DNA of 20,347 nt, from positions 1 to 20,347 of the forward strand of contig PLXW01000021.1 of NCBI GenBank assembly GCA_003151595.1, in the 5' to 3' direction. Source of the DNA: Myxococcales bacterium. GTDB taxonomy: Bacteria > Myxococcota > Polyangia > Polyangiales > Polyangiaceae. Made by a program: the position numbers and the translations under genes. Below, piece after piece: positions 7,670-15,400 of the stretch. The notes under the pieces are model-generated. The model ran no database searches. It was not told the origin of the DNA and saw only the letters and a list, made by a program, of their open reading frames with translations. How positions within the stretch are numbered: position 1 is the first letter of the stretch; the number at the start of each line of letters is the position of its first letter.

Positions 7670-9235
7670 TCATTCCGCGCGCAGCCCGTCGGTGGGTCTC
7701 AAACGGGCTGCGTACAGCGAGGGGAAGATTGTAGCGACGAGACAGATGAGAATCGCGAACACGCCGGTAATGATGAACTCGTGCGGTCGGATTTCGACCG
7801 GCAGCTTCGAGATGAAATACACCTTCGGGTCGAGCGGAAATCCGTACGCCTCGAGCGCTTTGCATCCGCCGTAGCCCACCACGAGCCCCAGCGACGTCCC
7901 GATGACGCCGATGATCGCCCCCTGGTAGAGGAACACGCGAAGGATGGCGAAGCTCTTGGCGCCGAGCGCCTTGAGGAGCGCGATCTCCTTCTTCTTCTCG
8001 AGCACGATCATGATCAACGTCGCGATGACGGTGAACGCGGCCACGATGATGATGAGCGCGAGCACGCAGCTCATTCCGATCTGCTGGATGAGGAGCGCGG
8101 TGAAGAGGCCGCGATTCAGCTCGTGCCAGTCCATCACGCGGTAGACGCCGTTGTTGAGGAGCGTGTCGATTTCCTTGGTGATGGCCTTCGCATCGTCGAT
8201 GTCGGCGACCTTCATCTCCACGCCCGTCACGCTGTCGCCCAGCTCGTAAAACTGCTGCGCTTCGTACAGGTCGCTGTAGACGAGCTTGGAGTCGTACTGA
8301 TCGAAGCCGGCCTCGAAGATCGCGATCACGCGGAACTGCTTGGCGATGGGCGGACGCGCGCCGTTCGCGCCGAACGCGATGCCGATCGTCGGCGATGTAA
8401 TCTGCACGCAATCGCCGATGCCGGCGTTCAGCTGCTTGCCGAGCGTCTTGCCGATGACGACGCCGGGGAGCGCGGCGACCGACGAAGCGTTCTTGCACGG
8501 GTCGGGATCGAGCGCGTCGGGGATGGCGTCGTCCGACGGGAGCTGACTGCCGTAGCCGCCGTCGGGGGTGACGGCGCCGGAGGGAGCGAGACCGTGCGGC
8601 GGCGTGAGCGTCGCAGGCTCGATCGAGTCGACGGCGTCCAGGCGATCGGGGACGCCCGCTTCGATGCGCGCTTCGTCTTCGACGATCTGTTTTCGGATGA
8701 TGTCGAGCAACGAAGCCGGGCTCGCGTCGAGCGGGAGGCCACCGTCGAGCGAGAAGTCGTCGAGCGGATCGTGCAGGAGCCCCGCGGGGCGCTGCGGCGC
8801 TTCGGAGCCGGGGCGACGGAGGCCGGCGATGGATCCCTGCGTGATGTTCTTCGGCAGGTCGAGCACCTCGCCCATCACGGCCGGGTCGACGCCTTTCAAG
8901 AGGACGCCGGTCGCGGTGCGCTCGCCGTGGGTGATCATCATCGCGTTGATGACGAACGGCGCGACGCCGACGACGCCCTTCACCTTCCGGACCTTGTCCA
9001 TCACGTCGTGGTACTCGCGAAAATCGATCGAGTACTTGAGCACCAGGACGTGCGCGTTCACGCCGAGGACCTTCTCGCGGAACTGCTCCTGGAATCCGCC
9101 GGTCACGCTCATCACGATCGCCAGCGCTGCCACGCCCAGCGTCACGCCCAGGATGGCGAACGAGGTCCCCATCGACACGAACGCCCGCTTCTTCGAGCGG
9201 AGGTAACGAACGGCGAGCGAAAGCGGGTAACCCAT
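7670..9235 (-). CDS. LolC/LolE-family lipoprotein-releasing permease
   Basis: This is a MacB/FtsX-type ABC permease that extracts mature lipoproteins from the inner membrane for LolA. The N-terminus (PLSLAVRYLRSKKRAFVS) and first helix (about 25-45) are typical of LolC/E, as are the C-terminal helices (about 380-410, 430-455, 485-508) and the cytoplasmic coupling motif EKKKEIALLKALGA. The C-terminal LRPTDGLRAE matches the family's P-x-D-x-L-R ending. At 521 residues it is about 110 longer than E. coli LolC or LolE; the excess is an Asp/Pro/Ser-rich segment at about 135-250 in the periplasmic domain. No LolD ATPase is in the window. The ATG has no clear ribosome site. A 127-base gap separates it from the downstream GAF gene, so co-transcription is possible but not certain. 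Confidence 0.9.
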   Translation of the reverse strand: MGYPLSLAVRYLRSKKRAFVSMGTSFAILGVTLGVAALAIVMSVTGGFQEQFREKVLGVNAHVLVLKYSIDFREYHDVMDKVRKVKGVVGVAPFVINAMMITHGERTATGVLLKGVDPAVMGEVLDLPKNITQGSIAGLRRPGSEAPQRPAGLLHDPLDDFSLDGGLPLDASPASLLDIIRKQIVEDEARIEAGVPDRLDAVDSIEPATLTPPHGLAPSGAVTPDGGYGSQLPSDDAIPDALDPDPCKNASSVAALPGVVIGKTLGKQLNAGIGDCVQITSPTIGIAFGANGARPPIAKQFRVIAIFEAGFDQYDSKLVYSDLYEAQQFYELGDSVTGVEMKVADIDDAKAITKEIDTLLNNGVYRVMDWHELNRGLFTALLIQQIGMSCVLALIIIVAAFTVIATLIMIVLEKKKEIALLKALGAKSFAILRVFLYQGAIIGVIGTSLGLVVGYGGCKALEAYGFPLDPKVYFISKLPVEIRPHEFIITGVFAILICLVATIFPSLYAARLRPTDGLRAE

Positions 9236-9364
9236 GAGTTTCGGACCGCAGGCGACTTACCACGGCGCCGCGCGGCGCGGCTTCCGCGAACGCATGGGAC
9301 CGCGTAATAAGTAGAGGCGCGCCCTTTGCTTATGGCGTTGGGCTTAGGCCTCCGCGTGCTTCCC

Positions 9365-10954
9365 ATGTCCGACTCGAACAAACCGCTCCTACCGACCCAG
9401 CGCGTGTCGCACGTCGACCCGACGGGACCCACGATGGGCTCGGATCGCCCTGGACCTCCCGACGTTCAGGGCACGCCCGTCGCGCTCGCCGATGCCAGCG
9501 CGACCCCGCCGCCGGCACGAGCCGACCTCTACGTCGGGCGCACGATCGACGGGCGCTACCTCGTCGAGAGCGTGCTCGGCGAAGGGGGGATGGGGATCGT
9601 CTACCGCGGCCGGCACAAGGTCATCGACAAGCGGGTGGCCATCAAAGTGCTTCGCGGCGACATGGCGAAGGACAAGGAGATCACCGAGCGTTTTCTCCAG
9701 GAAGCGCGGGCGGCGTCGTCGATCGGCAACTCGCACATCATCGACATCAGTGACTTCGGGCAGCTCCCCGACGGCTCGACGTACTTCGTCATGGAGTACC
9801 TCGAAGGGGACAGCCTCTCGCGGGCCATCGACAAGCAGCGCCCGATGCCGGTGCCGCGGCTTCTCCACATCGCGAAGCAAATGGCCAACGGCCTCGCGGC
9901 GGCGCACGCGGCGGGGATCGTCCATCGCGACCTGAAGCCCGACAACGTGATGATCGTGGACCGCGGGGCCGACCGCGACTTCGTGAAGATCCTCGACTTC
10001 GGGATCGCCAAGGTGGGCGCAGAGTCGAAGATCACGCGCGCCGGGAGCGTCTTCGGGACTCCGCACTACATGAGCCCTGAACAGGCGGCGGGCACGTCGG
10101 TCGATCTGAGAACCGACGTTTACGCGTTGGGTGTGATTCTTTATGAGATGGCGAGCGGCAAGGTCCCCTTCGACGCCGACAACTTCATGGGGATCTTGAC
10201 GCAGCACATGTACAAGGCGCCCGTGCCGATCCTGGCGACGGTGCCGCCGCCCGAAGGGGTGCCGCCGGGGCTCGATGCGCTGATCCAGAAGTGCCTCTCG
10301 AAGAAGCCCGATCAGCGCTACGCGAACATGGCCGCGCTGGCGGCGGACCTCGACAAGATCGAGAAAGGGCTCACGCCCGACGCGCTCCCGGAGATGATGG
10401 CGCGCTCGGGAGGGTTTCATGTGCCGGCGGACTACTTCCGATCTGGCAAAGGGATGCCGGCGCTCGTGCCGGGGACTCCGCCGCAAGGGCGAACGCGGTG
10501 GGGGGTGTATGCGGGGGTCGCGGGGATCGCGACGGCCGTGGGGCTCGTGCTGCTGATCTTCGCGAAGAGCGCGACGACGCACGCGAACGTGCCCACGGAG
10601 ATCGTGCGGAGCGTCGACGCCGTTCCATCGACCTCGACCTCGACCCCGACCTGGACCCAGGTCCTCGTCTCCGTCGAGCCGATGGACGCGAAGGTCACGC
10701 GCGACGGCCTCGACCTCGGCGCGCTGCCGATCGCGATCAGGTTGAAGCAAGGGGAGACGGCGACGCTGGCGATCGCGCGTGCGGGGTACAAGCCGCAGAC
10801 GATCACGCTCGACGGATCCGACCCGCGGGTCGCCGTGAAGATGGACCACGCGGGCGCCGGCAAAGGGAAGGGGCCCGCGAGCGTGAAGCCCGCGACCACG
10901 TCCACGCCGTCGGGTATCGCCGACTTTCAGGATCCGTTCTTGAAAAAGAACTGA
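9365..10954 (+). CDS. Ser/Thr protein kinase, PEGA-domain membrane type
   Basis: This eukaryotic-type kinase has a full catalytic domain at about residues 64-335: glycine loop GEGGMG (72-77), Lys94 in VAIK, HRDLKPDN (catalytic Asp189), DFGIAK (Asp211) and MSPEQ. A membrane helix (about 380-399) follows, and then a PEGA-like domain (about 432-493, with VSVEPMDAKV and ARAGYKPQTI) outside the membrane. The layout suggests sensing through the external domain and signalling inside. Length is 529 from the chosen ATG. The start is uncertain: in-frame TTG at 9326 has GAGG 8 bases upstream, and ATG at 9332 is also possible, but MSDSNKP at 9365 fits kinase N-termini better. It diverges from the Lol permease gene across about 130 bases where I found no firm promoter. 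Confidence 0.95.
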   Translation: MSDSNKPLLPTQRVSHVDPTGPTMGSDRPGPPDVQGTPVALADASATPPPARADLYVGRTIDGRYLVESVLGEGGMGIVYRGRHKVIDKRVAIKVLRGDMAKDKEITERFLQEARAASSIGNSHIIDISDFGQLPDGSTYFVMEYLEGDSLSRAIDKQRPMPVPRLLHIAKQMANGLAAAHAAGIVHRDLKPDNVMIVDRGADRDFVKILDFGIAKVGAESKITRAGSVFGTPHYMSPEQAAGTSVDLRTDVYALGVILYEMASGKVPFDADNFMGILTQHMYKAPVPILATVPPPEGVPPGLDALIQKCLSKKPDQRYANMAALAADLDKIEKGLTPDALPEMMARSGGFHVPADYFRSGKGMPALVPGTPPQGRTRWGVYAGVAGIATAVGLVLLIFAKSATTHANVPTEIVRSVDAVPSTSTSTPTWTQVLVSVEPMDAKVTRDGLDLGALPIAIRLKQGETATLAIARAGYKPQTITLDGSDPRVAVKMDHAGAGKGKGPASVKPATTSTPSGIADFQDPFLKKN

Positions 10955-11021
10955 CGCAACGGATGTGACGACCGCGCGACAACGGCTCGCGCTTGCCGCG
11001 TCTCGTGCTAGTCGGGTCGCC

Positions 11022-11756
11022 ATGCGAACCGTCGCTGGCTTCATTTTTCTCGGCGCGCTGCTCGGTTGCAGCTCGTCGACCCCGTCGGCCTCCGAGCCGA
11101 ACGACGCGAGCGTCTCCGACGCGAGCATCTCCGACGCGAGCGTCTCCGACGCGGGAGCGTTCGACGCCGGACCCTTGGATGCGGGGCCCGCCGACGCCGT
11201 CGTGGACGTCGACAAGTCTGCTCCGTGCGCGACGACGTTCGGCAGCGCGCTCACCAACGCCTTCGGTCGGCTCGACGGCGTCGTGGTCGCGGTCGTACCT
11301 CCGAACGATCAAGCGTGCGCCCTCCCGAACTCGACGCACCTGGTGGTGCAGGTCTCGATCGCGGGGGTCGTGTACCGGATGGTCGTCGATGTTCTGTCGA
11401 ACCAGCTCTCGGACAGCGGCAGCCCCGACGTCTTCTTCCGCGAGCTCGACGCGCCGCTCGCCAGCGGAGCGTGGGCCGAAGGGTGGCACCCAGGGTTCGC
11501 GCTCGACTACGTGACGACGCTCGCCGTCCAGAGCACCTCATTCACGGCGATGTCGCAGGCCGACCTCGTCGCCAAGATCACCTCCGAGCTCGATCTCGGC
11601 GCGCACGTCTCGGTCTTCGCCACGAGCGACGGCGAGCCGAACAGCGCGCACCTCGTGCACCGCAACCTCGCCAAGCAAGACGGCGCGATCGTCGTGCACC
11701 CCGAGTCAGCCAGCGCGCACTACTTGCTCATGCGGTTCGCGGAGCAGGCGTTCTGA
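11022..11756 (+). CDS. Small lipoprotein of unknown function
   Basis: The 244-residue product has a lipoprotein signal peptide (MRTVAGFIFLGALLGC) with lipobox LLGC, then Ser residues, so it should be lipid-anchored. A low-complexity linker follows with DASVS/DASIS repeats and DAGPLDAGP, a style common in myxobacterial surface lipoproteins. The remainder (from about SAPCATTFGSALTNAFG) looks like one folded domain of about 170 residues that I do not recognise. The ATG at 11022 is chosen because it begins the signal peptide; a longer frame from 10965 would add 19 residues ahead of it. It lies 67 bases after the kinase gene, so they may be co-transcribed. Its 3' end overlaps the convergent monooxygenase gene by 29 bases. 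Confidence 0.85.
   Translation: MRTVAGFIFLGALLGCSSSTPSASEPNDASVSDASISDASVSDAGAFDAGPLDAGPADAVVDVDKSAPCATTFGSALTNAFGRLDGVVVAVVPPNDQACALPNSTHLVVQVSIAGVVYRMVVDVLSNQLSDSGSPDVFFRELDAPLASGAWAEGWHPGFALDYVTTLAVQSTSFTAMSQADLVAKITSELDLGAHVSVFATSDGEPNSAHLVHRNLAKQDGAIVVHPESASAHYLLMRFAEQAF
11103..11147 (+). repeat. 15-bp tandem repeat (Asp-Ala-Ser linker)
   Basis: Three near-identical 15-base units, GACGCGAGCGTCTCC with one G-to-A change in the middle copy, encode DASVS, DASIS, DASVS in the spacer after the lipid anchor. This is a typical slippage-prone linker. Confidence 0.75.
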
Positions 11757-13245
11757 GCGTCTCGGGGATTTCGACCCGCGCGCGGTCGCTCGCCGTCGAG
11801 AACTCCATCGCGTCGTCGGTGATCGGCGCGTGCCGGAGCGTCATCAAGTCGAGCGCGTAGTTCTGGTACAGCTTCCACGGCGCGAACGCCCCTTGCTTGG
11901 GCATCTCGTGAAGGGCGCGCTGCACGTAGCCGGAGCTGAAGCTGAGGAGCGGTTCCTCCTTCATCGAGGCGTCGGGCCGGCGCGGGCAGCACGTCGTGTA
12001 TCCGCGCGCGCTCATGTGGTTCAAGAGGCGGCAGACGTACGCCGAGGTCAGATCGCATTTGAGCGTCCACGACGCGTTCGTGTAGCCGACGGCGAGCGCC
12101 AGGTTCGGCACGTCGCTGAACATCATGCCCTTGTACGTGAGCGTCTTCGACGGATCGATGCGTCGCCCGTCGACCTCCAGCGCCAGCCCGCCCAGGAACT
12201 TCAGCTTGAGGCCCGTCGCCGTGACGACGAGATCGGCGTCGAGCGTCGCGCCCGATCGCAGCTTGAGGCCGGTCTCGGTGAAGCTGTCGATGTGATCGGT
12301 GACGATCGACGCGCGCCCCGACTTGAGCGCCTTGAAGAGATCGCCATCGGGCACGAAGCAGAGGCGCTGGTCCCACGGCTTGTATGACGGCGTGAAGTGC
12401 GGATCGATGTCGACGCGGTGCCCGATCTGCTTCTTCACGAGCCCCACGAGCAGCTTTCGCGCGTGCGCCGGGAAGCGGCGCGAGTAGTTGTAGAAGCCCA
12501 TCCCTAGAAGCACGTTCTTCCAGCGCGTGATGGCGTAGGCCGATTCGCTGGGGAGGTGCTCGCGCAACCAGTCGGCGATCGGATCGCGCTCGGGGACGGA
12601 GAGCACGTACGTCGGCGAGCGCTGAAGCATCGTGACGTGCGCGGCCTTCTTGGCGAGCTCAGGGACGAGCGTTACTGCCGTCGCGCCGCTGCCGATGACG
12701 ACGACGCGCTTCCCTTCGTAGTCGACGTCTGGCCCCCACTTCTGCGGATGCACCACGCGCCCGCCAAAGCGCTCCTGGCCCGGGAACTCCGGCGTGTAGC
12801 CGGCCTCGTAGTCGTAGTAGCCGGCGCACATGAACAAGAAGCCGCACGTGAAATGCAGCGTGCGACCCGACGACACCTCGCGCGCGTCGACGCTCCACTT
12901 CGCGTCGCGACTCGACCACCGCGCGCGCTCGACGTGGAGGCCGAAGCGAATCTTGCGATCGATGCCGTACATCTCGGCGGTCTCGCGCACGTACGCGAGG
13001 ATCGACGGGCCGTCGGCGATCGCCTTCGGGTTCGTCCACGGACGGAACGAGAAGCCGAGCGTGTACATGTCCGAGTCGGAGCGAATGCCCGGGTAGCGGA
13101 ACAGATCCCACGTGCCGCCGAGGCGCTCGCGCCCTTCGAGGATCGCGTACGTCTTGCCCGGGCAGCGGGTCTGCAGGTGGTAAGCGGCGCCGATGCCGGA
13201 GATGCCGGCGCCGACGATCAACACATCGACGTGGGTCGGATCCAA
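11728..13245 (-). CDS. ethA: EthA-type flavin monooxygenase (Baeyer-Villiger type)
   Basis: This 505-residue FAD/NADPH enzyme resembles Mycobacterium tuberculosis EthA along its length as I recall that sequence. Shared segments include GAGISGIGAAYHLQ (FAD Rossmann motif), GGTWDLFRYPGIRSDSDMYT, VIGSGATAVTLVPELA (NADPH motif), MLQRSPTYVLS and VGYTNASWTLK. The Baeyer-Villiger fingerprint F-x-G-x3-H-x3-W is present as FGGRVVHPQKW. Such enzymes insert oxygen beside ketones or oxidise sulfur; EthA activates ethionamide. The natural substrate here is unknown. The start is TTG at 13245, supported by GAGGG about 8 bases upstream; the frame opens directly into the FAD motif. It begins 10 bases after the lipoprotein stop, so it is the last gene of the five-gene run. 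No EthR-like repressor is nearby. Confidence 0.9.
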   Translation of the reverse strand: MDPTHVDVLIVGAGISGIGAAYHLQTRCPGKTYAILEGRERLGGTWDLFRYPGIRSDSDMYTLGFSFRPWTNPKAIADGPSILAYVRETAEMYGIDRKIRFGLHVERARWSSRDAKWSVDAREVSSGRTLHFTCGFLFMCAGYYDYEAGYTPEFPGQERFGGRVVHPQKWGPDVDYEGKRVVVIGSGATAVTLVPELAKKAAHVTMLQRSPTYVLSVPERDPIADWLREHLPSESAYAITRWKNVLLGMGFYNYSRRFPAHARKLLVGLVKKQIGHRVDIDPHFTPSYKPWDQRLCFVPDGDLFKALKSGRASIVTDHIDSFTETGLKLRSGATLDADLVVTATGLKLKFLGGLALEVDGRRIDPSKTLTYKGMMFSDVPNLALAVGYTNASWTLKCDLTSAYVCRLLNHMSARGYTTCCPRRPDASMKEEPLLSFSSGYVQRALHEMPKQGAFAPWKLYQNYALDLMTLRHAPITDDAMEFSTASDRARVEIPETLRTPAPRTA

Positions 13246-13255
13246 ACGGGCACCC

Positions 13256-15373
13256 TCAGTTCTTCAGCGCGAACTTCGCTCCGTCCCAAGCGTAGCGCAG
13301 GTTCGTGACTCCGCCCCACGGCAAGAGGAGCGGCTCCAACGCGCCGCCCGGCTGCTCCTGCGACCAGGGGTACGTGCGCTTCGTCCACCCGCGCGCGATC
13401 CCGGGGCGCGCGTCGATCTCGAACGTCTTGTGGTCGTCGGCCGGCACGAACTGCACGAGCCCTTGCACGCGCTTGCCGTGCTGCTCACGCGACGTCTCGA
13501 TGGCGAAGACGCGCGTGATCGAGTCGCTGTCGACCTGGTAGACGAAGATGGCGTCGCTCTCGACCGGATCGCGCGAGCCCGCAGCCGTCACGTGGCGGAC
13601 GCCGCGCACGACGAGATCGGCCGCGCCGTCGCCGGTGAGATCGCGCGCGCTCACGTCCTTCACGTCCTCGTCGCGCGAGAACTGCGAGAGCGTGAGCGAG
13701 GCGTAGCCCGTGCCGCCTTTGAAGCCCGGACCGAAGACCACCAGGTCTCGCCCCACGAGCACGACCCGTTCGGGTCGCGCGTCGTCGCCGCCGGCGTTCA
13801 CCTGGAGATCGATGCGCGGAGCGGCGTCGCCGGTGACGTTGTGATCGCGTTTGTAGAGCGCGAAGACGTCGGTCGAGAGATCGCGCCCCTTGCTCACGGT
13901 CGGCGTCGCGGGCTCTTCGGCGCGCGCCTGCGCGAGCGTCTTCGCGTACGTCTCCTTCGGCGCCGGCGCGCCCGGGCCTCCCGGCGCCGGTTGCTGCGCG
14001 ACCTCTTTCACCTTGGCGAACTTCGCGCCGTCGAAGCGGAAGACCTGCGATTTGACCGCGCCCCACGGGAGCAAGATCGGATCGACGTCGGTCATCGTCG
14101 GCTCCTTGTACGTGCTCACGTCCCAGCCGGTGGCCGAGTCGGTGGCGATCTCGATGTCGTGACCGGCGACGTGCACCGCGTCGTCGACGTGGCTCTGCCC
14201 CGAGGCCACCGCGATCTCGTGCGCGAACGTGGTCTGCGGCTCGTCGCTGCCGCCGAGGATGCTCCACACCTCGAACCACCGCCGCTTGCTCCCTTCGATG
14301 TCGAAGCGGCGCGAGACGACGAGGTCTTCCTTCGCGCGCCCGGTGATCGAGCGGGCGTCGAGGCTCACGAGGTCAGCGCCGAGATCGCGGAAGAAGAACT
14401 GCTGGCCGCCGCGGTAGTGCGGGCCGCAAATGGTGAGGAACCGATCGAAGACCGTGACGCGCTCTTTCATCGCGTCGCCGGCGATGTCGGCCACGAGATC
14501 GAACTTCGGTGTCGTGCCGAGCAGCCCCTTCGGAACGAGGAGCCCTTCGATCATCGCGCTCTCCGACTCGGTCGGGATCGACGGGAGATCGCCCGGATGC
14601 TGCGCGTCGCCGTCACCCGTGGCGACGATCGCGCGCACGGCGTTGCCGCCGTCGGTGTCGATGTAGCGAACCGCGCCGCGGAGGCCCACGCGCGTGGTGT
14701 GCCCTTCGGGGAACGCGCTCCACGGGATCGACGCTTCGAACGAGTATCCGCCCGGCGCCGGCGCCTCGACGATCTTCGCGCCCGCCACGTCGCGTCCTCG
14801 GCGCGCGCCCGACGCGAAACGCACGACCCCGGTGCTCTCGCCGGGCTCGCCGGCGAAGAGCGCGATGTCGTACGACGCGAACGCGCCGCCGCTGCCGACG
14901 GGGAAGGCGATCGTGAAGACCGCGTGGTCTTCCGTGTCGGCGAAGCGCGACGTGCGGACGAAGCCCGAGTCGCCCACTTCGGCGCCGACGTAGATGTGCG
15001 CGTCGTCGTACTGGAGCGCGACGGACAGCGCGGTCTTGCTGGCGTCGCCCTTCACGACCCGCTTCGCGCCGGCGCGCGCGGGCCATTCGCGGAGCGAGCC
15101 GTCCATCTTCACGGGCGAGTCCTTGTCCACGCGATCGAAGCGGACCGACATCGCCGCGGCGACCTCGGCCGCCGATCGATTGCGCCCGCCGCCGAGTGAC
15201 GAGATGCCCCCTTGCGCGATCGCCGTGTCGCCGATGGAGACGTCATCGGCTGACGGCGCTCCGGACGACGAAGCGCCGCCGGCGTTGGCAGCGGGCCTGC
15301 CTTCGCCCCCGCCGCAAGCGACGAGCGCGAGGCTCGTCAGAAGGAACGCGACCTGCGAACGAGAGCGTGACAT
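13256..15373 (-). CDS. Large lipoprotein with CBM9-like domain and duplicated module
   Basis: The 705-residue product has a signal peptide with lipobox LVAC (Cys20) and a Gly/Ala/Ser linker. A domain at about 75-280 resembles family 9 carbohydrate-binding-like modules: DGSLREWPA, ALQYDDAHIYVGAEVGDS and FEASIPWSAFPEG are the typical order. Two copies of a roughly 170-190-residue module follow (about 288-456 and 518-705). Each begins with an (F/I)DL strand, has a GP.(Y/F).GG motif, and ends LLPWG.V...DGAKFA. Each copy holds a repeat-like strand such as DLTGDGAADLVVRG that recalls FG-GAP calcium-binding loops. It is probably an outer-membrane or periplasmic binding protein; no catalytic motif was seen. 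It lies 27 bases after the P-type ATPase gene and 10 bases before the monooxygenase gene. AGAGAG precedes the ATG. Confidence 0.85.
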   Translation of the reverse strand: MSRSRSQVAFLLTSLALVACGGGEGRPAANAGGASSSGAPSADDVSIGDTAIAQGGISSLGGGRNRSAAEVAAAMSVRFDRVDKDSPVKMDGSLREWPARAGAKRVVKGDASKTALSVALQYDDAHIYVGAEVGDSGFVRTSRFADTEDHAVFTIAFPVGSGGAFASYDIALFAGEPGESTGVVRFASGARRGRDVAGAKIVEAPAPGGYSFEASIPWSAFPEGHTTRVGLRGAVRYIDTDGGNAVRAIVATGDGDAQHPGDLPSIPTESESAMIEGLLVPKGLLGTTPKFDLVADIAGDAMKERVTVFDRFLTICGPHYRGGQQFFFRDLGADLVSLDARSITGRAKEDLVVSRRFDIEGSKRRWFEVWSILGGSDEPQTTFAHEIAVASGQSHVDDAVHVAGHDIEIATDSATGWDVSTYKEPTMTDVDPILLPWGAVKSQVFRFDGAKFAKVKEVAQQPAPGGPGAPAPKETYAKTLAQARAEEPATPTVSKGRDLSTDVFALYKRDHNVTGDAAPRIDLQVNAGGDDARPERVVLVGRDLVVFGPGFKGGTGYASLTLSQFSRDEDVKDVSARDLTGDGAADLVVRGVRHVTAAGSRDPVESDAIFVYQVDSDSITRVFAIETSREQHGKRVQGLVQFVPADDHKTFEIDARPGIARGWTKRTYPWSQEQPGGALEPLLLPWGGVTNLRYAWDGAKFALKN

Positions 15374-15400
15374 CGACGCTCTCTATAGTTCATCGCGAAG

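Noticed and set aside
7082..9307. 741-codon plus-strand open frame opposite the Lol permease
   Set aside because: Low-complexity translation dominated by Arg, Asp, Glu and His; the minus strand carries an unmistakable permease.
9305..9310. TAATAA as a -10 box for the first Ser/Thr kinase
   Set aside because: No acceptable -35 lies 15-19 bases upstream, and the kinase start itself is uncertain.
11103..11147. Short tandem repeats considered as a CRISPR-like array
   Set aside because: Contiguous 15-base units in frame inside a lipoprotein linker, without spacers.
9389..11257. 622-codon minus-strand open frame opposite the Ser/Thr kinase
   Set aside because: Shadow of the kinase gene; His/Arg/Asp-rich and without recognisable domains.
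13193..15199. 668-codon plus-strand open frame opposite the large lipoprotein
   Set aside because: Arg/Asp/Ala/Val-rich shadow with no motif; the minus strand has a signal peptide, lipobox and domains.
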